DNA of 64,000 nucleotides from 14-2 sp963628035 (GTDB lineage Bacteria; Bacillota; Clostridia; Lachnospirales; Lachnospiraceae): contig CAVGED010000111.1 in assembly GCA_963628035.1 (NCBI GenBank), positions 40,939 to 104,938 on the forward strand. Direction: 5' to 3'. Each line of letters begins with the position of its first letter. The stretch's first letter is position 1. The notes beneath the pieces were generated by a model, which made no database searches, had not been told where the DNA came from, and worked only from the letters and a program-made list of their open reading frames with translations. Of this stretch, positions 1-7,301 are shown one piece after another. The position numbers were made by a program, and so were the translations under genes.

Positions 1-470
1 AGTCGGAAGAGGATGCCAAGAAGGAGCTGGAGAAGGCCGGATTTACCGTGCCGGAGGTTACCAGCGAGTATAACGATACGATTCCGGAGGGCTATGTCAT
101 CCGCCAGACCAACAGCGGGGAATATAAGGCCAAGGGGACATCGATCTTCCTGGTAATAAGCCTTGGAAAGCAGAAGACGTACTATTCCTATAGCGTAACG
201 GTTACGCCAACGATCAGTGGAGATATTCCGTCGGATATCGATATCAAGGACGTTGTGATCAAAAAAGCCGGAGGAAGCAGCGAGAAGCTTCAGGTGAACT
301 GGAGCTACCAGAAGAGAGGAAATTCCTTTGTTATAAAAGTATCCGATATTGAAGGTGTTGATCGCGGAACGATAACGATCATATGGAAGGGTACATCGTC
401 AAGTGGCTCAACAGAGGAGATAACAGATGAGTATTATAATGAGTATTCTGTTTATTTCCAAAAGCAGTAA
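1..470 (+). CDS. prkC: PASTA-domain Ser/Thr protein kinase (PrkC/Stk type), C-terminal end only
   Basis: The reading frame is open from base 3, so this is the 3' end of a gene that begins before the window. The first ~55 residues look like the end of a PASTA repeat: a helix rich in E, K and A leads into AGFTVPEV, then a P-EGYVI strand and a final FLVISLG strand. PASTA repeats are the extracellular, muropeptide-sensing part of PrkC kinases. About 85 further residues form a beta-rich tail ending near YSVYFQKQ that is not PASTA-like. The kinase and membrane segment lie outside the window. The call rests on the PASTA-like repeat and on the neighbours: prkC followed by rsgA, rpe and thiN is a common clostridial order. 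A different PASTA protein, such as a PBP, is less likely. Confidence 0.8.
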   Translation, partial: SEEDAKKELEKAGFTVPEVTSEYNDTIPEGYVIRQTNSGEYKAKGTSIFLVISLGKQKTYYSYSVTVTPTISGDIPSDIDIKDVVIKKAGGSSEKLQVNWSYQKRGNSFVIKVSDIEGVDRGTITIIWKGTSSSGSTEEITDEYYNEYSVYFQKQ

Positions 471-481
471 GTCACACCACA

Positions 482-1399
482 ATGCAGAAAGAACACAGCA
501 GAATGCAGGACAATAACAATATATTGCATGGAAAGATCGTCAAGGGGATCGCGGGCTTCTATTACGTCCACGTCCCCGGCGACGGTGTGTTTGAATGCAA
601 GGCCAAGGGGATCTTCCGCAAGGATAAGGTCAAGCCGCTGGTGGGCGACGATGTGGAGCTTACGGTACTGGATCCGGAAGCAAGAACCGGGAATATCGCT
701 AAGATACAGGAGCGGAGCAGCCAGTTGATCCGGCCGGCGGTGGCAAATATCGATCAGGCACTTGTAATCTTTGCCGCGGTCAGTCCGAAGCCCAATTTCA
801 ATCTCCTGGACAAGTTTCTTGTTATGATGGAGGCGCAGCAGATCGATACCATTATCTGCTTCAACAAGCAGGATCTCGCATCGGAGGAGGAACTTCGTGA
901 ACTTTCCGACCGCTATGGCAAGTGCGGAAGCAGCGTATTTTTCACCAGCGCGAAGGAAGGGCTTGGCATGGAGCGGCTGGAGGAGCAGTTGGCGAATAAG
1001 ACCACTGCGGTGGCCGGACCATCCGGCGTAGGAAAGTCATCTCTTATCAATCGGCTGCAGTCCGATGTGGAGATGGAGACGGGAGCCATCAGCGAGAAGA
1101 TTGAGCGCGGCAGACATACTACACGCCATTCCCAACTGATCTATATCCGGGAAAAGACGTATATCATGGATACGCCGGGCTTCACCTCCCTCTACCTGGA
1201 TATCCCAAAGGAGGAATTGCAGGAATATTTTTATGAGTTCGCACCCTATGAGCAGAAGTGCCGTTTTCAGGGATGCAGCCATATCCATGAGCCGGACTGC
1301 GGTGTGAAGGAGGCTCTGGCCCAGGGAGAGATTCCGGCCGGACGCTATGAGAATTATGTTTCGATTTACCAAGAATTAAAAGAGATCAAGAGGTATTGA
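482..1399 (+). CDS. rsgA: Ribosome small subunit-dependent GTPase RsgA
   Basis: RsgA is a circularly permuted GTPase that helps mature the 30S subunit. The permuted motif order is visible: an N-terminal OB-like part beginning GKIVKGIAGFYYV, then G4 (FNKQDL), G5 (TSAK), G1 P-loop (GPSGVGKSSL) and G3 (DTPGF). A C-terminal zinc-binding segment follows (CRFQGC, then SH and EPDC). At ~300 residues the length is normal. The start is uncertain. ATG at 482, ATG at 503 and TTG at 524 are in frame and none has a convincing ribosome binding site; family alignment would favour a start close to GKIVKG. The gene lies 11 bases after the kinase stop and 4 bases before rpe, so co-transcription is likely. Confidence 0.97.
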   Translation: MQKEHSRMQDNNNILHGKIVKGIAGFYYVHVPGDGVFECKAKGIFRKDKVKPLVGDDVELTVLDPEARTGNIAKIQERSSQLIRPAVANIDQALVIFAAVSPKPNFNLLDKFLVMMEAQQIDTIICFNKQDLASEEELRELSDRYGKCGSSVFFTSAKEGLGMERLEEQLANKTTAVAGPSGVGKSSLINRLQSDVEMETGAISEKIERGRHTTRHSQLIYIREKTYIMDTPGFTSLYLDIPKEELQEYFYEFAPYEQKCRFQGCSHIHEPDCGVKEALAQGEIPAGRYENYVSIYQELKEIKRY

Positions 1400-1403
1400 C
1401 ATT

Positions 1404-2060
1404 ATGAATTATTATCTGGCGCCCTCTATACTGTCGGCAGATTTCGCCCGGCTGGGAGAGCAGGTGCAGCTTATCGACCGGGCCGGTGCCCAATATGTGC
1501 ATATCGATGTGATGGACGGGCAGTTTGTGCCCAGCATCAGCTTCGGATTTCCCATCATCTCATCCATCCGTCCGGTGAGCAGCCGTGTGTTTGATGTGCA
1601 TCTGATGATCGACGAGCCGGTACGCTATGTGAAGGAATTTGCGAAGGCCGGAGCGGATATTATAACCGTGCATGCGGAGGCATGCATGCACCTGGACCGG
1701 ACGGTGGCGGCGATCAAGGAGCAGGGAAAGAAGGCGGCGGTGGCGTTGAATCCGGCTACGGACTTAAGCTGTCTGTCCTATCTTCTTCCAGAGCTCGATA
1801 TGGTGCTCCTTATGACAGTAAATCCGGGCTTTGGCGGTCAGAAGTTCATTCCCTACTGTATGGACAAGATCCGGGATCTGCGCAGCCTGGCCGATCGCCG
1901 TGGGTTAGCGCTTGATATTGAGGTGGATGGCGGCATCAACCTTCAGAATGTCCGTGAGGTGACAGCGGCCGGTGCGAATGTTATCGTTGCGGGAAGTGCA
2001 GTGTTTGGCGGCGATGTGGAAGCGAACGTGAAGGGCTTCCTGGAGAATATGAGAAAATGA
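1404..2060 (+). CDS. rpe: Ribulose-phosphate 3-epimerase
   Basis: Interconverts ribulose 5-phosphate and xylulose 5-phosphate in the pentose phosphate pathway. The 218-residue TIM barrel has the family signatures: APSILSADFARLG at the N-terminus, HIDVMDGQFVPSISFG with metal-binding His and Asp, HLMI, MTVNPGFGGQKFI phosphate-binding loop, and VDGGI near the C-terminus. It overlaps the next gene by an ATGA stop/start junction, which suggests translational coupling with thiN. Confidence 0.98.
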   Translation: MNYYLAPSILSADFARLGEQVQLIDRAGAQYVHIDVMDGQFVPSISFGFPIISSIRPVSSRVFDVHLMIDEPVRYVKEFAKAGADIITVHAEACMHLDRTVAAIKEQGKKAAVALNPATDLSCLSYLLPELDMVLLMTVNPGFGGQKFIPYCMDKIRDLRSLADRRGLALDIEVDGGINLQNVREVTAAGANVIVAGSAVFGGDVEANVKGFLENMRK

Positions 2061-2854
2061 GAGCATTGCTTATATCAGGTGGATTTGTCGATGATGAATT
2101 CACCTTAAATTATATCAAACAGGAAATTTATGATGTGGTTTTTGCTGTGGATCGTGGGCTTGGCTTTTTTGCCCGGACCGGACTTCGGCCGGATTATATC
2201 GTAGGAGACTTCGATTCGGTGGAGAAGTCGGTTCTGGAGGAGTATTGGCCGGAGGATGAGTCGAAGGAGAAACGTCTGGATCATAAGGAGAGAGCCCCGG
2301 AGGAGGTTTGCCAGGAACCGCCGGAGGATGAACCCAAGGAGAATTGGCTGAATCATAAAGGGAAAGCCCCGAAAGTAGTTCGCCTAAACCCGGAGAAGGA
2401 TGACACAGACACCGGACATGCCATCCAGATGGCGCTGGATATGGGCTGTGACAGCATTCATATATTGGGCGCTACAGGCACCAGGCTGGATCATGTGCTG
2501 GGCAACCTGCAGCTTCTGGGACTGGCTTTACAGCGGCAGGTGGAGTGCTTTATAGTAGATCCATGGAACCGGATCCGGCTCATTGACCGTAAGACGGTGG
2601 AACCGGGTGGCCTGATCCTAAGGCGCAGCGAACAGTTCGGAAAATATGTTTCCTTGATCCCATACACGCCCAGGGTTACCGGACTGACGCTGACGGGCTT
2701 TAAATATCCGTTGGAGCGCCATACCATGGGAAGCTTCTATCTTGCGGATGCAGCGCCGATAAGCGGTGTCAGCAATGAGATTACAGAGGATGAGGCCAGG
2801 ATTACACTGGATGACGGGATCCTGGTGTTAGTGGAATCAAGGGATGAAAAATAG
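2057..2854 (+). CDS. thiN: Thiamine pyrophosphokinase with an internal duplicated insert
   Basis: Transfers pyrophosphate from ATP to thiamine to give TPP. Visible motifs are DRGLGFFARTGLRPDYIVGDFDSV, PEKDDTDTGHA, ILGATGTRLDHVLGNLQLL and a C-terminal SNEI segment. The protein has 265 residues against about 210 usual for the family. The excess is residues 65-112, which fall between the GDFDSV and KDDTDT motifs and form two 24-residue tandem copies starting PEDESKEK and PEDEPKEN. The insert is charged and proline-rich, so it is probably an exposed loop. The start codon overlaps the rpe stop. The gene is not under the TPP riboswitch that controls the thiamine salvage operon at 19.6 kb. Confidence 0.95.
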   Translation: MRALLISGGFVDDEFTLNYIKQEIYDVVFAVDRGLGFFARTGLRPDYIVGDFDSVEKSVLEEYWPEDESKEKRLDHKERAPEEVCQEPPEDEPKENWLNHKGKAPKVVRLNPEKDDTDTGHAIQMALDMGCDSIHILGATGTRLDHVLGNLQLLGLALQRQVECFIVDPWNRIRLIDRKTVEPGGLILRRSEQFGKYVSLIPYTPRVTGLTLTGFKYPLERHTMGSFYLADAAPISGVSNEITEDEARITLDDGILVLVESRDEK

Positions 2855-2885
2855 AAAGAGAAGAAAGGATAGGTAGGTGACGATT

Positions 2886-3197
2886 ATGATCAAAGGTTTT
2901 AAGATGAAGCTTTACCCCGGAATGGCAGAGGAGTACGAGAAGCGCCACAATCAGTTGTGGCCGGAAATGCAGGACATGATCCATGAATACGGCGGGAAGA
3001 ACTACACCATTTTCCTGGATGAGGAGACCCTCACACTTTTTGGCTATATCGAGATTGCGGATGAGGAGCTCTGGGCCAAGGGTGCGGACACAGCCATCAA
3101 CCGGAAGTGGTGGGATTTCATGGCAGATATCATGGAGACCAATCCGGACAACAGCCCGGTGAGCGTGGATCTGCGGAAGGTATTCCATTTGGATTGA
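2886..3197 (+). CDS. rhaM: L-rhamnose mutarotase
   Basis: A 103-residue ferredoxin-fold protein of the RhaM/YiiL family, which interconverts alpha and beta anomers of L-rhamnose. Family features seen are the start MIKGFKMKLYPGM, the YEKRH segment containing the catalytic-type His, HNQLWPEM, and the C-terminal WWDFMADIM and KVFHLD. The ATG at 2886 is preceded by AGGTAGGTG at good spacing, so it is preferred to the GTG at 2877, which lies inside that ribosome binding site. No other rhamnose genes lie nearby; it follows thiN by 31 bases and may simply be read through from it. Confidence 0.93.
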   Translation: MIKGFKMKLYPGMAEEYEKRHNQLWPEMQDMIHEYGGKNYTIFLDEETLTLFGYIEIADEELWAKGADTAINRKWWDFMADIMETNPDNSPVSVDLRKVFHLD

Positions 3198-3222
3198 GAA
3201 AATATCTGCGAAGCGTTAAAAA

Positions 3223-3248
3223 GCGCCCTCAGGAAATCCTGAGGGCGC
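3223..3248 (-). terminator. Terminator hairpin for the ymaF-like gene
   Basis: A perfect 12-bp inverted repeat (GCGCCCTCAGGA, 2-base loop) lies between two converging genes. Read on the minus strand the stem is followed by TTTTT, so it mainly serves the gene at 3255-3608. It may also stop rhaM transcription, although no T-run follows on that strand. Confidence 0.9.
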
Positions 3249-3254
3249 AAAGTA

Positions 3255-3608
3255 TTATTTACAGTGTTCAAACTCGGTTGGTTCTTCAATCAGGGTGGCC
3301 ACCTGGAATTTATGCTTGTGCCCATCCGCTTCCTCAGTGACAGATTTGAGAAAATGCACATGCTTTCCTTCGCCTACCGGTATGGCCGGGCCGGTCTTTC
3401 CACAGAATTCATGGAAATGCTCATCAGCAGTATCTGTGCGGAACTTCACTTCATGGATATGGCTGTTCCCCTTCTCTATGGCTTCGTCGGAAACGGTGCA
3501 GAAACGGTGGTTATGGCATTCGCCGCACTCTGTAAAAAATCCGGTGCTCCCGGTAAGCTCGTGGACATGCTTCTGTTTCTTCCATTCATCGCAGTTTGAA
3601 TCGTACAT
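3255..3608 (-). CDS. YmaF-like His-rich protein
   Basis: 117 residues, rich in His and Cys, resembling the Bacillus YmaF family of unknown function. His-x-His motifs recur at regular intervals: KHVHEL, HNHRF, SHIHEV, EHFHEF, KHVHFL and GHKHKF, each about 15-25 residues apart and alternating with beta-strand-like stretches. This suggests a repeated beta unit that may bind metal, which is inference. CxxC-type cysteines occur early (ECGECHNH). It is transcribed alone, convergent with rhaM and divergent from ychF. Confidence 0.85.
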   Translation of the reverse strand: MYDSNCDEWKKQKHVHELTGSTGFFTECGECHNHRFCTVSDEAIEKGNSHIHEVKFRTDTADEHFHEFCGKTGPAIPVGEGKHVHFLKSVTEEADGHKHKFQVATLIEEPTEFEHCK

Positions 3609-3734
3609 AAAAATCCTCCTTTTAATAACGGTTTATTTTTTTATATCCTGGGACACCTGCAACGTCTTTCACGAGTGTCAATTTATAGTATGACGCTGGT
3701 GAAAAATGATGTATGGACTTTTTTACAGTGGATA

Positions 3735-3763
3735 TTGAAAAAACGAAATTCTTATGCTATCAT
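3735..3763 (+). promoter_or_regulatory. Sigma-A type promoter for ychF
   Basis: TTGAAA, a 17-base spacer and TATCAT lie about 150 bases upstream of ychF. The rest of the 307-base gap (3609-3915) holds the divergent ymaF-like promoter region and an untranslated leader in which I see no clear structure. Confidence 0.7.
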
Positions 3764-3915
3764 GAACAAGGCGATTCATAATAGCTTAAGCCTTGGTGAA
3801 AGAGGCGGAATGAATAGAAGGCGCATTCACATTATGTGCGGACTTGTGTAGAAGAAAAATATAGAAAGGCGGAAGTGCTTGAAAGCAGAGCATTTTCGAA
3901 TGGGTAGAATAAATT

Positions 3916-5013
3916 ATGAAACTTGGTATCGTCGGTTTACCGAATGTGGGAAAGAGCACGCTGTTTAACTCTCTGACGAAGGCGGGAGCGGAGTCGGCCA
4001 ACTATCCGTTTTGTACCATAGATCCCAACGTGGGAATCGTGACCGTGCCGGATGCACGTTTGAAGAAGCTGGGGGATCTGTATCATTCCAAAAAGGTGAC
4101 GCCTGCGGTTATTGAATTTGTGGATATTGCAGGACTCGTCAAGGGGGCCAGCAAGGGCGAAGGTCTGGGCAACCAGTTCTTAGCCAATATCCGTGAGGTG
4201 GATGCCATTGTTCACGTGGTGCGCTGCTTTGAAGATGAAAATGTGGTGCATGTGGACGGCAGTATCGATCCGGTCCGCGATATCGAAACCATCAATCTGG
4301 AACTGATCTTTTCTGATCTGGAGATCCTGGAGCGCAGAATATCCAAGGTTACCAGAGCAGCCAGAAACGACAAGGTACAGGCGAAGGAGCTGGCGCTTCT
4401 TACGCGCATCAAGGAGCACCTGGAGGAAGGCAAGCCTGCGAAGACCTTCGTGACGGAGGATGAGGATGAGATTCTCTGGTTTAAGGGCTATAACCTGCTG
4501 ACAGCCAAGAAGGTGATCTATGCCGCCAATGTGGCAGAGGATGATCTGGCAGATGACGGCGCTTCCAACCAGTATGTGCAGCAGGTTCGGAAGCTGGCAG
4601 AGGAAGAAGGGGCAGAGGTATTCGTGATCTGCGCTCAGATCGAAGAGGAGATCGCAGAGCTTGAGGACGATGAGAAGGCCATGTTCCTGGAGGAACTGGG
4701 GCTTGCAGAGTCCGGTCTGGAGAAGCTTATTAAGGCCAGCTATCACCTGCTGGGACTGATCAGTTATCTGACCTCCGGCGAAGACGAGACCAGGGCATGG
4801 ACGATCACGAAGGGAACCAAGGCTCCCCAGGCGGCCGGGAAGATCCATTCCGATTTCGAGCGTGGCTTCATCCGTGCCGAGGTAGTCAACTATCAGGATC
4901 TTCTGGACTGTGGCTCTCTGGCCGCCGCCAAGGAAAAGGGCCTGGTGGGACTGGAAGGCAAGGATTACGTCGTGAAGGACGGCGATGTGATACTATTTAG
5001 GTTCAATGTGTAA
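3916..5013 (+). CDS. ychF: Obg-family ATPase YchF/OLA1
   Basis: A 365-residue P-loop NTPase of the OBG family that prefers ATP and binds ribosomes. Motifs: GLPNVGKSTLFNSL (Walker A), YPFCTIDPNVG (switch I), DIAGLVKGASKGEGLGNQFL (Walker B/G3), a NVAEDD segment where the canonical NKxD-type base-specificity motif is altered as in all YchF, and a C-terminal TGS domain ending VVKDGDVILFRFNV. It is monocistronic in appearance, with its own promoter upstream and a long hairpin just after the stop. Confidence 0.98.
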   Translation: MKLGIVGLPNVGKSTLFNSLTKAGAESANYPFCTIDPNVGIVTVPDARLKKLGDLYHSKKVTPAVIEFVDIAGLVKGASKGEGLGNQFLANIREVDAIVHVVRCFEDENVVHVDGSIDPVRDIETINLELIFSDLEILERRISKVTRAARNDKVQAKELALLTRIKEHLEEGKPAKTFVTEDEDEILWFKGYNLLTAKKVIYAANVAEDDLADDGASNQYVQQVRKLAEEEGAEVFVICAQIEEEIAELEDDEKAMFLEELGLAESGLEKLIKASYHLLGLISYLTSGEDETRAWTITKGTKAPQAAGKIHSDFERGFIRAEVVNYQDLLDCGSLAAAKEKGLVGLEGKDYVVKDGDVILFRFNV

Positions 5014-5030
5014 AGCATTGAGCCGTGCAA

Positions 5031-5086
5031 AAATACAGAAAAACAGCTCGCCGTGCTTGCACGAAAAGAGCTGTTTTTCTGTATTT
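5031..5086 (+). terminator. Long terminator hairpin after ychF with a TGCTTGCA-type apex
   Basis: A 19-bp perfect stem (5031-5049 with 5068-5086) whose 3' arm carries several T runs, so it should terminate ychF. The loop itself contains the small dyad CGTGCTTGCACG. The same apex recurs in other intergenic hairpins of this window (26.4, 30.7, 39.6 and 46.4 kb). Confidence 0.85.
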
Positions 5087-5130
5087 TTATAGGGCGAAAG
5101 CCCTCAGCGAGATGAAGCGAAGCGAAATCG

Positions 5131-5207
5131 AGCTGGCACGGCGTGAATCGAGCTGGCACGGCGGAGTTGCTGCGATAAGCTGGCACGGCGTGAATCGAGC
5201 TGGCACG
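5131..5207. repeat. Four short direct repeats, core AGCTGGCACGG
   Basis: The core starts at 5131, 5151, 5178 and 5198 (spacing 20, 27, 20). The full unit is about 20 bases, AATCGAGCTGGCACGGCGTG, and the copies are near-identical. They lie between the ychF terminator and the ylmC-like leader and contain no convincing ORF. Function unknown. Confidence 0.85.
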
Positions 5208-5224
5208 ACAAAGTCACCATCCAC

Positions 5225-5260
5225 CCCCTCCTGCATACCATAATGCAGGAGGGGTTTTTT
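5225..5260 (+). terminator. Terminator-like hairpin that contains the ylmC-like ribosome binding site
   Basis: Perfect 12-bp stem (CCCCTCCTGCAT, 5225-5236, with 5243-5254), a 6-base loop, then TTTTTT. The 3' arm includes AGGAGGGG, the only ribosome binding site for the ATG at 5261. The same bases thus form a terminator and mask translation initiation of the next gene. Confidence 0.85.
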
Positions 5261-5512
5261 ATGCGTATTTGTGAGTTAAGGGAAAAGGAAGTTATCAACG
5301 TCTGTACCTGCAAATGCATTGGCTTCGTCATGGATGTGGAGATCGATGAGTGTAACGGCTGCGTCAAGGCTCTGATCATCCCCGGACCATGCAAAATGTG
5401 GGGGCTGTTTGGGCGGGAATACGAAATTATCATTCCCTGGTGTAATATTGTGAAGATCGGACCTGATATTATTCTGGTGGAATTGAAGGAGGAAGAGAGG
5501 AAGAAACTCTGA
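5261..5512 (+). CDS. YlmC/YmxH-family PRC-barrel sporulation protein
   Basis: 83-residue small beta-barrel protein starting MRICELREKEVINV, followed by GFVMDVEID, a Gly/Cys turn, LIIPGP, IPW-NIVKIGPDIILVE. This matches the YlmC/YmxH family, small PRC-barrel proteins widespread in spore formers and of poorly known function. The ATG at 5261 is chosen because AGGAGGGG precedes it at 6 bases; the in-frame ATG at 5243 lies inside that hairpin. It has four cysteines, more than many relatives. Sits directly upstream of nrdR, as in many Clostridia. Confidence 0.9.
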   Translation: MRICELREKEVINVCTCKCIGFVMDVEIDECNGCVKALIIPGPCKMWGLFGREYEIIIPWCNIVKIGPDIILVELKEEERKKL

Positions 5513-5519
5513 AATCTGG

Positions 5520-5548
5520 TTGACAATGTCTTCCAAATTAAATATACT
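5520..5548 (+). promoter_or_regulatory. Consensus promoter for nrdR
   Basis: TTGACA, a 17-base spacer, and TATACT: a near-perfect sigma-A promoter immediately after the ylmC-like stop, about 90 bases before nrdR. I did not recognise an NrdR-box pair here. Confidence 0.85.
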
Positions 5549-5571
5549 GAAAAAAGAGGAAGCGATAGCTC

Positions 5572-5637
5572 ATGGCGCTGGAATGTATGTGTCAGCAATC
5601 AGAAAGCTTCCGTTCGTATACGATATGGAGGAAATGA
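5572..5637 (+). CDS. Candidate 21-codon leader ORF before nrdR
   Basis: An ATG at 5572, preceded by AGAGGAAG, opens a 21-codon frame beginning MALECMCQQS whose TGA stop lies one base before the nrdR ATG. The nrdR ribosome binding site (GGAGG) is inside its last codons. This geometry would couple translation. Whether it is made is unknown, and no homologue is recognised. Confidence 0.35.
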   Translation: MALECMCQQSESFRSYTIWRK

Positions 5638-5638
5638 G

Positions 5639-6091
5639 ATGAAGTGTCCGTTTTGCAGCAGTGACAATACCAGGGTGATTGATTCAAGACCGGCTGATGA
5701 CAACAATTCCATCCGCCGCAGAAGGCTCTGTGATGAGTGCGGGAAGCGCTTTACCACCTATGAGAAGGTAGAGACCATCCCGCTGATCGTGATCAAGAAG
5801 GACAATAACCGGGAGCAGTATGACCGTGCCAAAATCGAGGCCGGAGTGTTGCGGGCCTGCCACAAGCGTCCGGTCTCTGCCAACCAGATCAACAAGCTGG
5901 TGGACGAGGTGGAGACAGAGATATTCAACCGTGAGGAGAAGGAGATCCCCAGCGCTATTATCGGCGAGATGGTGATGGACAAGCTGAAGGATCTGGAGGC
6001 TGTCGCCTATGTGAGATTTGCTTCCGTATACCGGGAATTCAAGGACGTGAACACCTTCATGAATGAATTGAAGAAGATGTTGGATAAATAA
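5639..6091 (+). CDS. nrdR: Transcriptional repressor NrdR
   Basis: 150 residues. NrdR senses ATP/dATP and represses ribonucleotide reductase genes. The N-terminal zinc ribbon uses C3, C6, C31 and C34 (CPFC and CDEC), followed by the DNA-binding RRRRLC region and FTTYEKVE. The ATP-cone domain follows, with VIKKDNNREQYDRAKIEAGVLRAC split over residues ~50-75, and AYVRFASVYREF near the C-terminus. No nrd genes are in the window, so its targets are elsewhere. Confidence 0.97.
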   Translation: MKCPFCSSDNTRVIDSRPADDNNSIRRRRLCDECGKRFTTYEKVETIPLIVIKKDNNREQYDRAKIEAGVLRACHKRPVSANQINKLVDEVETEIFNREEKEIPSAIIGEMVMDKLKDLEAVAYVRFASVYREFKDVNTFMNELKKMLDK

Positions 6092-6122
6092 CAGCGAATG
6101 GGCGTGTACTGAACTGTTATTT
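6086..6122. repeat. Dispersed hairpin module at the nrdR 3' end
   Basis: AAATAACAG and CTGTTATTT form a 9-bp stem enclosing the 19-base loop CGAATGGGCGTGTACTGAA. It overlaps the nrdR stop codon. The same loop, with a different stem, occurs at 46546-46572, and a close version at 39674-39692. No T-run follows. Confidence 0.75.
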
Positions 6123-6146
6123 GGCCAGACAAAGAAAGGAATCATT

Positions 6147-6758
6147 ATGCGTATATCAGTGGAAGATACATCATGTCTCGTTATCGACTACCAGGAGAGG
6201 ATCGTTCCTGCCATGACGAAGTGGGAGGAGCTTATTGCCAATTCCGTGAAGCTTCTGGAGGGGCTTAGAATCCTGGGGGTTCCCATGATCATTACCGGGC
6301 AGTACACGAAGGGGCTTGGCCTGAACCTGCCGGAGATCTTCGCGGCGGCCGGTACAGAGGAGTATGTCGACAAGCTGACGTTTAGTTCTTATGAGGTGCC
6401 GGAAGTACAGGATTTTTTGCATCATAGGATGCAGGAAGCGTCTGGGGTGCTGCGTACCGATGGTACTTCATCAGCAACGATAGCGCAGGCAGACGGAAAG
6501 GGCAGGAATGTCCTCCTATGCGGCATAGAGGCTCATGTCTGTGTGCTGCAGACAGCCATAGACCTGAAGGAAGCAGGTTTTACGCCAATCCTTGTGACAG
6601 ACTGCATTTCCTCCCGGAAGGCCGGAGACAAGGAGATGGCACTGATTCGTGCCAGGCAGGAGGGTGTGCTGCTTACCACCAGCGAGGCGATCCTGTTTGA
6701 ATTGACAAGAAAGGCCGGCACGGATGTGTTTAAGCAGATTTCGAAGCTGGTGAAGTAA
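6147..6758 (+). CDS. Isochorismatase-family hydrolase (nicotinamidase-related, YcaC-like)
   Basis: 203-residue cysteine hydrolase-fold protein. The catalytic Asp sits in CLVIDYQERIVPAM, the nucleophile Cys in LLCGIEAHVCV, and a conserved Lys is probably in VDKLTFSSYEVP. The C-terminal half (LVTDCISSRK, ARQEGVLLTTSEAILFEL) is typical of the YcaC branch, whose substrates are unknown. Between the strand ending VQDFL and GIEAHVCV there are about 25 more residues than is typical, roughly residues 92-118, with low-complexity S, T and G. This may be a local insertion. AAAGAAAGGA precedes the ATG. It is followed 9 bases later by yqeG. Confidence 0.88.
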   Translation: MRISVEDTSCLVIDYQERIVPAMTKWEELIANSVKLLEGLRILGVPMIITGQYTKGLGLNLPEIFAAAGTEEYVDKLTFSSYEVPEVQDFLHHRMQEASGVLRTDGTSSATIAQADGKGRNVLLCGIEAHVCVLQTAIDLKEAGFTPILVTDCISSRKAGDKEMALIRARQEGVLLTTSEAILFELTRKAGTDVFKQISKLVK

Positions 6759-6767
6759 GGAGCAGTT

Positions 6768-7301
6768 ATGTTTCAGAGATTTTATCCGGGCGAGTATCTG
6801 GATTCCACTTACAGCATTGACTTTGAAAGGCTGTATCGGGACGGATACCGTGGAATCATTTTTGACATCGACAACACGCTGGTACCCCATGGGGCTCCGG
6901 CGGATGACCGTGCCAAGGCGCTGTTTGCCCGGCTGAAGGAGCTGGGCTTTCGCTGCTGCCTGCTGTCCAACAATAAAGAACCGCGCGTAAAAATGTTCAA
7001 TGATGACGTGGGTGTGCTCTATATCCATGACGCACATAAACCTTCTGTTCGGAATTACATGCAGGCCATGGAACGGATGCAGACAGATGTATCCAACACG
7101 ATCTTTGTGGGAGACCAGATTTTTACCGATGTGTACGGAGCGAACCGGGCAGGAATACGAACTATTCTGGTGAAGCCCATCCATCCGAAGGAGGAGATCC
7201 AGATCGTGTTGAAGCGTTATCTGGAGAAGATCGTTTTGTTTTTTTATCGGAAAAAGAAGAAAAGAGAGGAGAAAAAATATGAAAGTAGCCATCGGAAATG
7301 A
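6768..7301 (+). CDS. yqeG: YqeG-family HAD IIIA phosphatase
   Basis: 177 residues with HAD motifs: GIIFDIDNTLVPHG (motif I, nucleophile Asp), LLSNN (motif II), KP in DAHKPS (motif III), VGDQIFTDVYGANRAG (motif IV). YqeG proteins are thought to be phosphatidylglycerophosphate phosphatase-like or ribosome-linked phosphatases; the substrate cannot be told from sequence. The C-terminus is an extremely basic tail rich in K, R and E (RKKKKREEKK), which overlaps the rpiB start by 23 bases. Confidence 0.9.
   Translation: MFQRFYPGEYLDSTYSIDFERLYRDGYRGIIFDIDNTLVPHGAPADDRAKALFARLKELGFRCCLLSNNKEPRVKMFNDDVGVLYIHDAHKPSVRNYMQAMERMQTDVSNTIFVGDQIFTDVYGANRAGIRTILVKPIHPKEEIQIVLKRYLEKIVLFFYRKKKKREEKKYESSHRK

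Noticed and set aside
5131..5207. CRISPR-like array
   Set aside because: Four 20-base repeats with almost no spacer, no cas genes.
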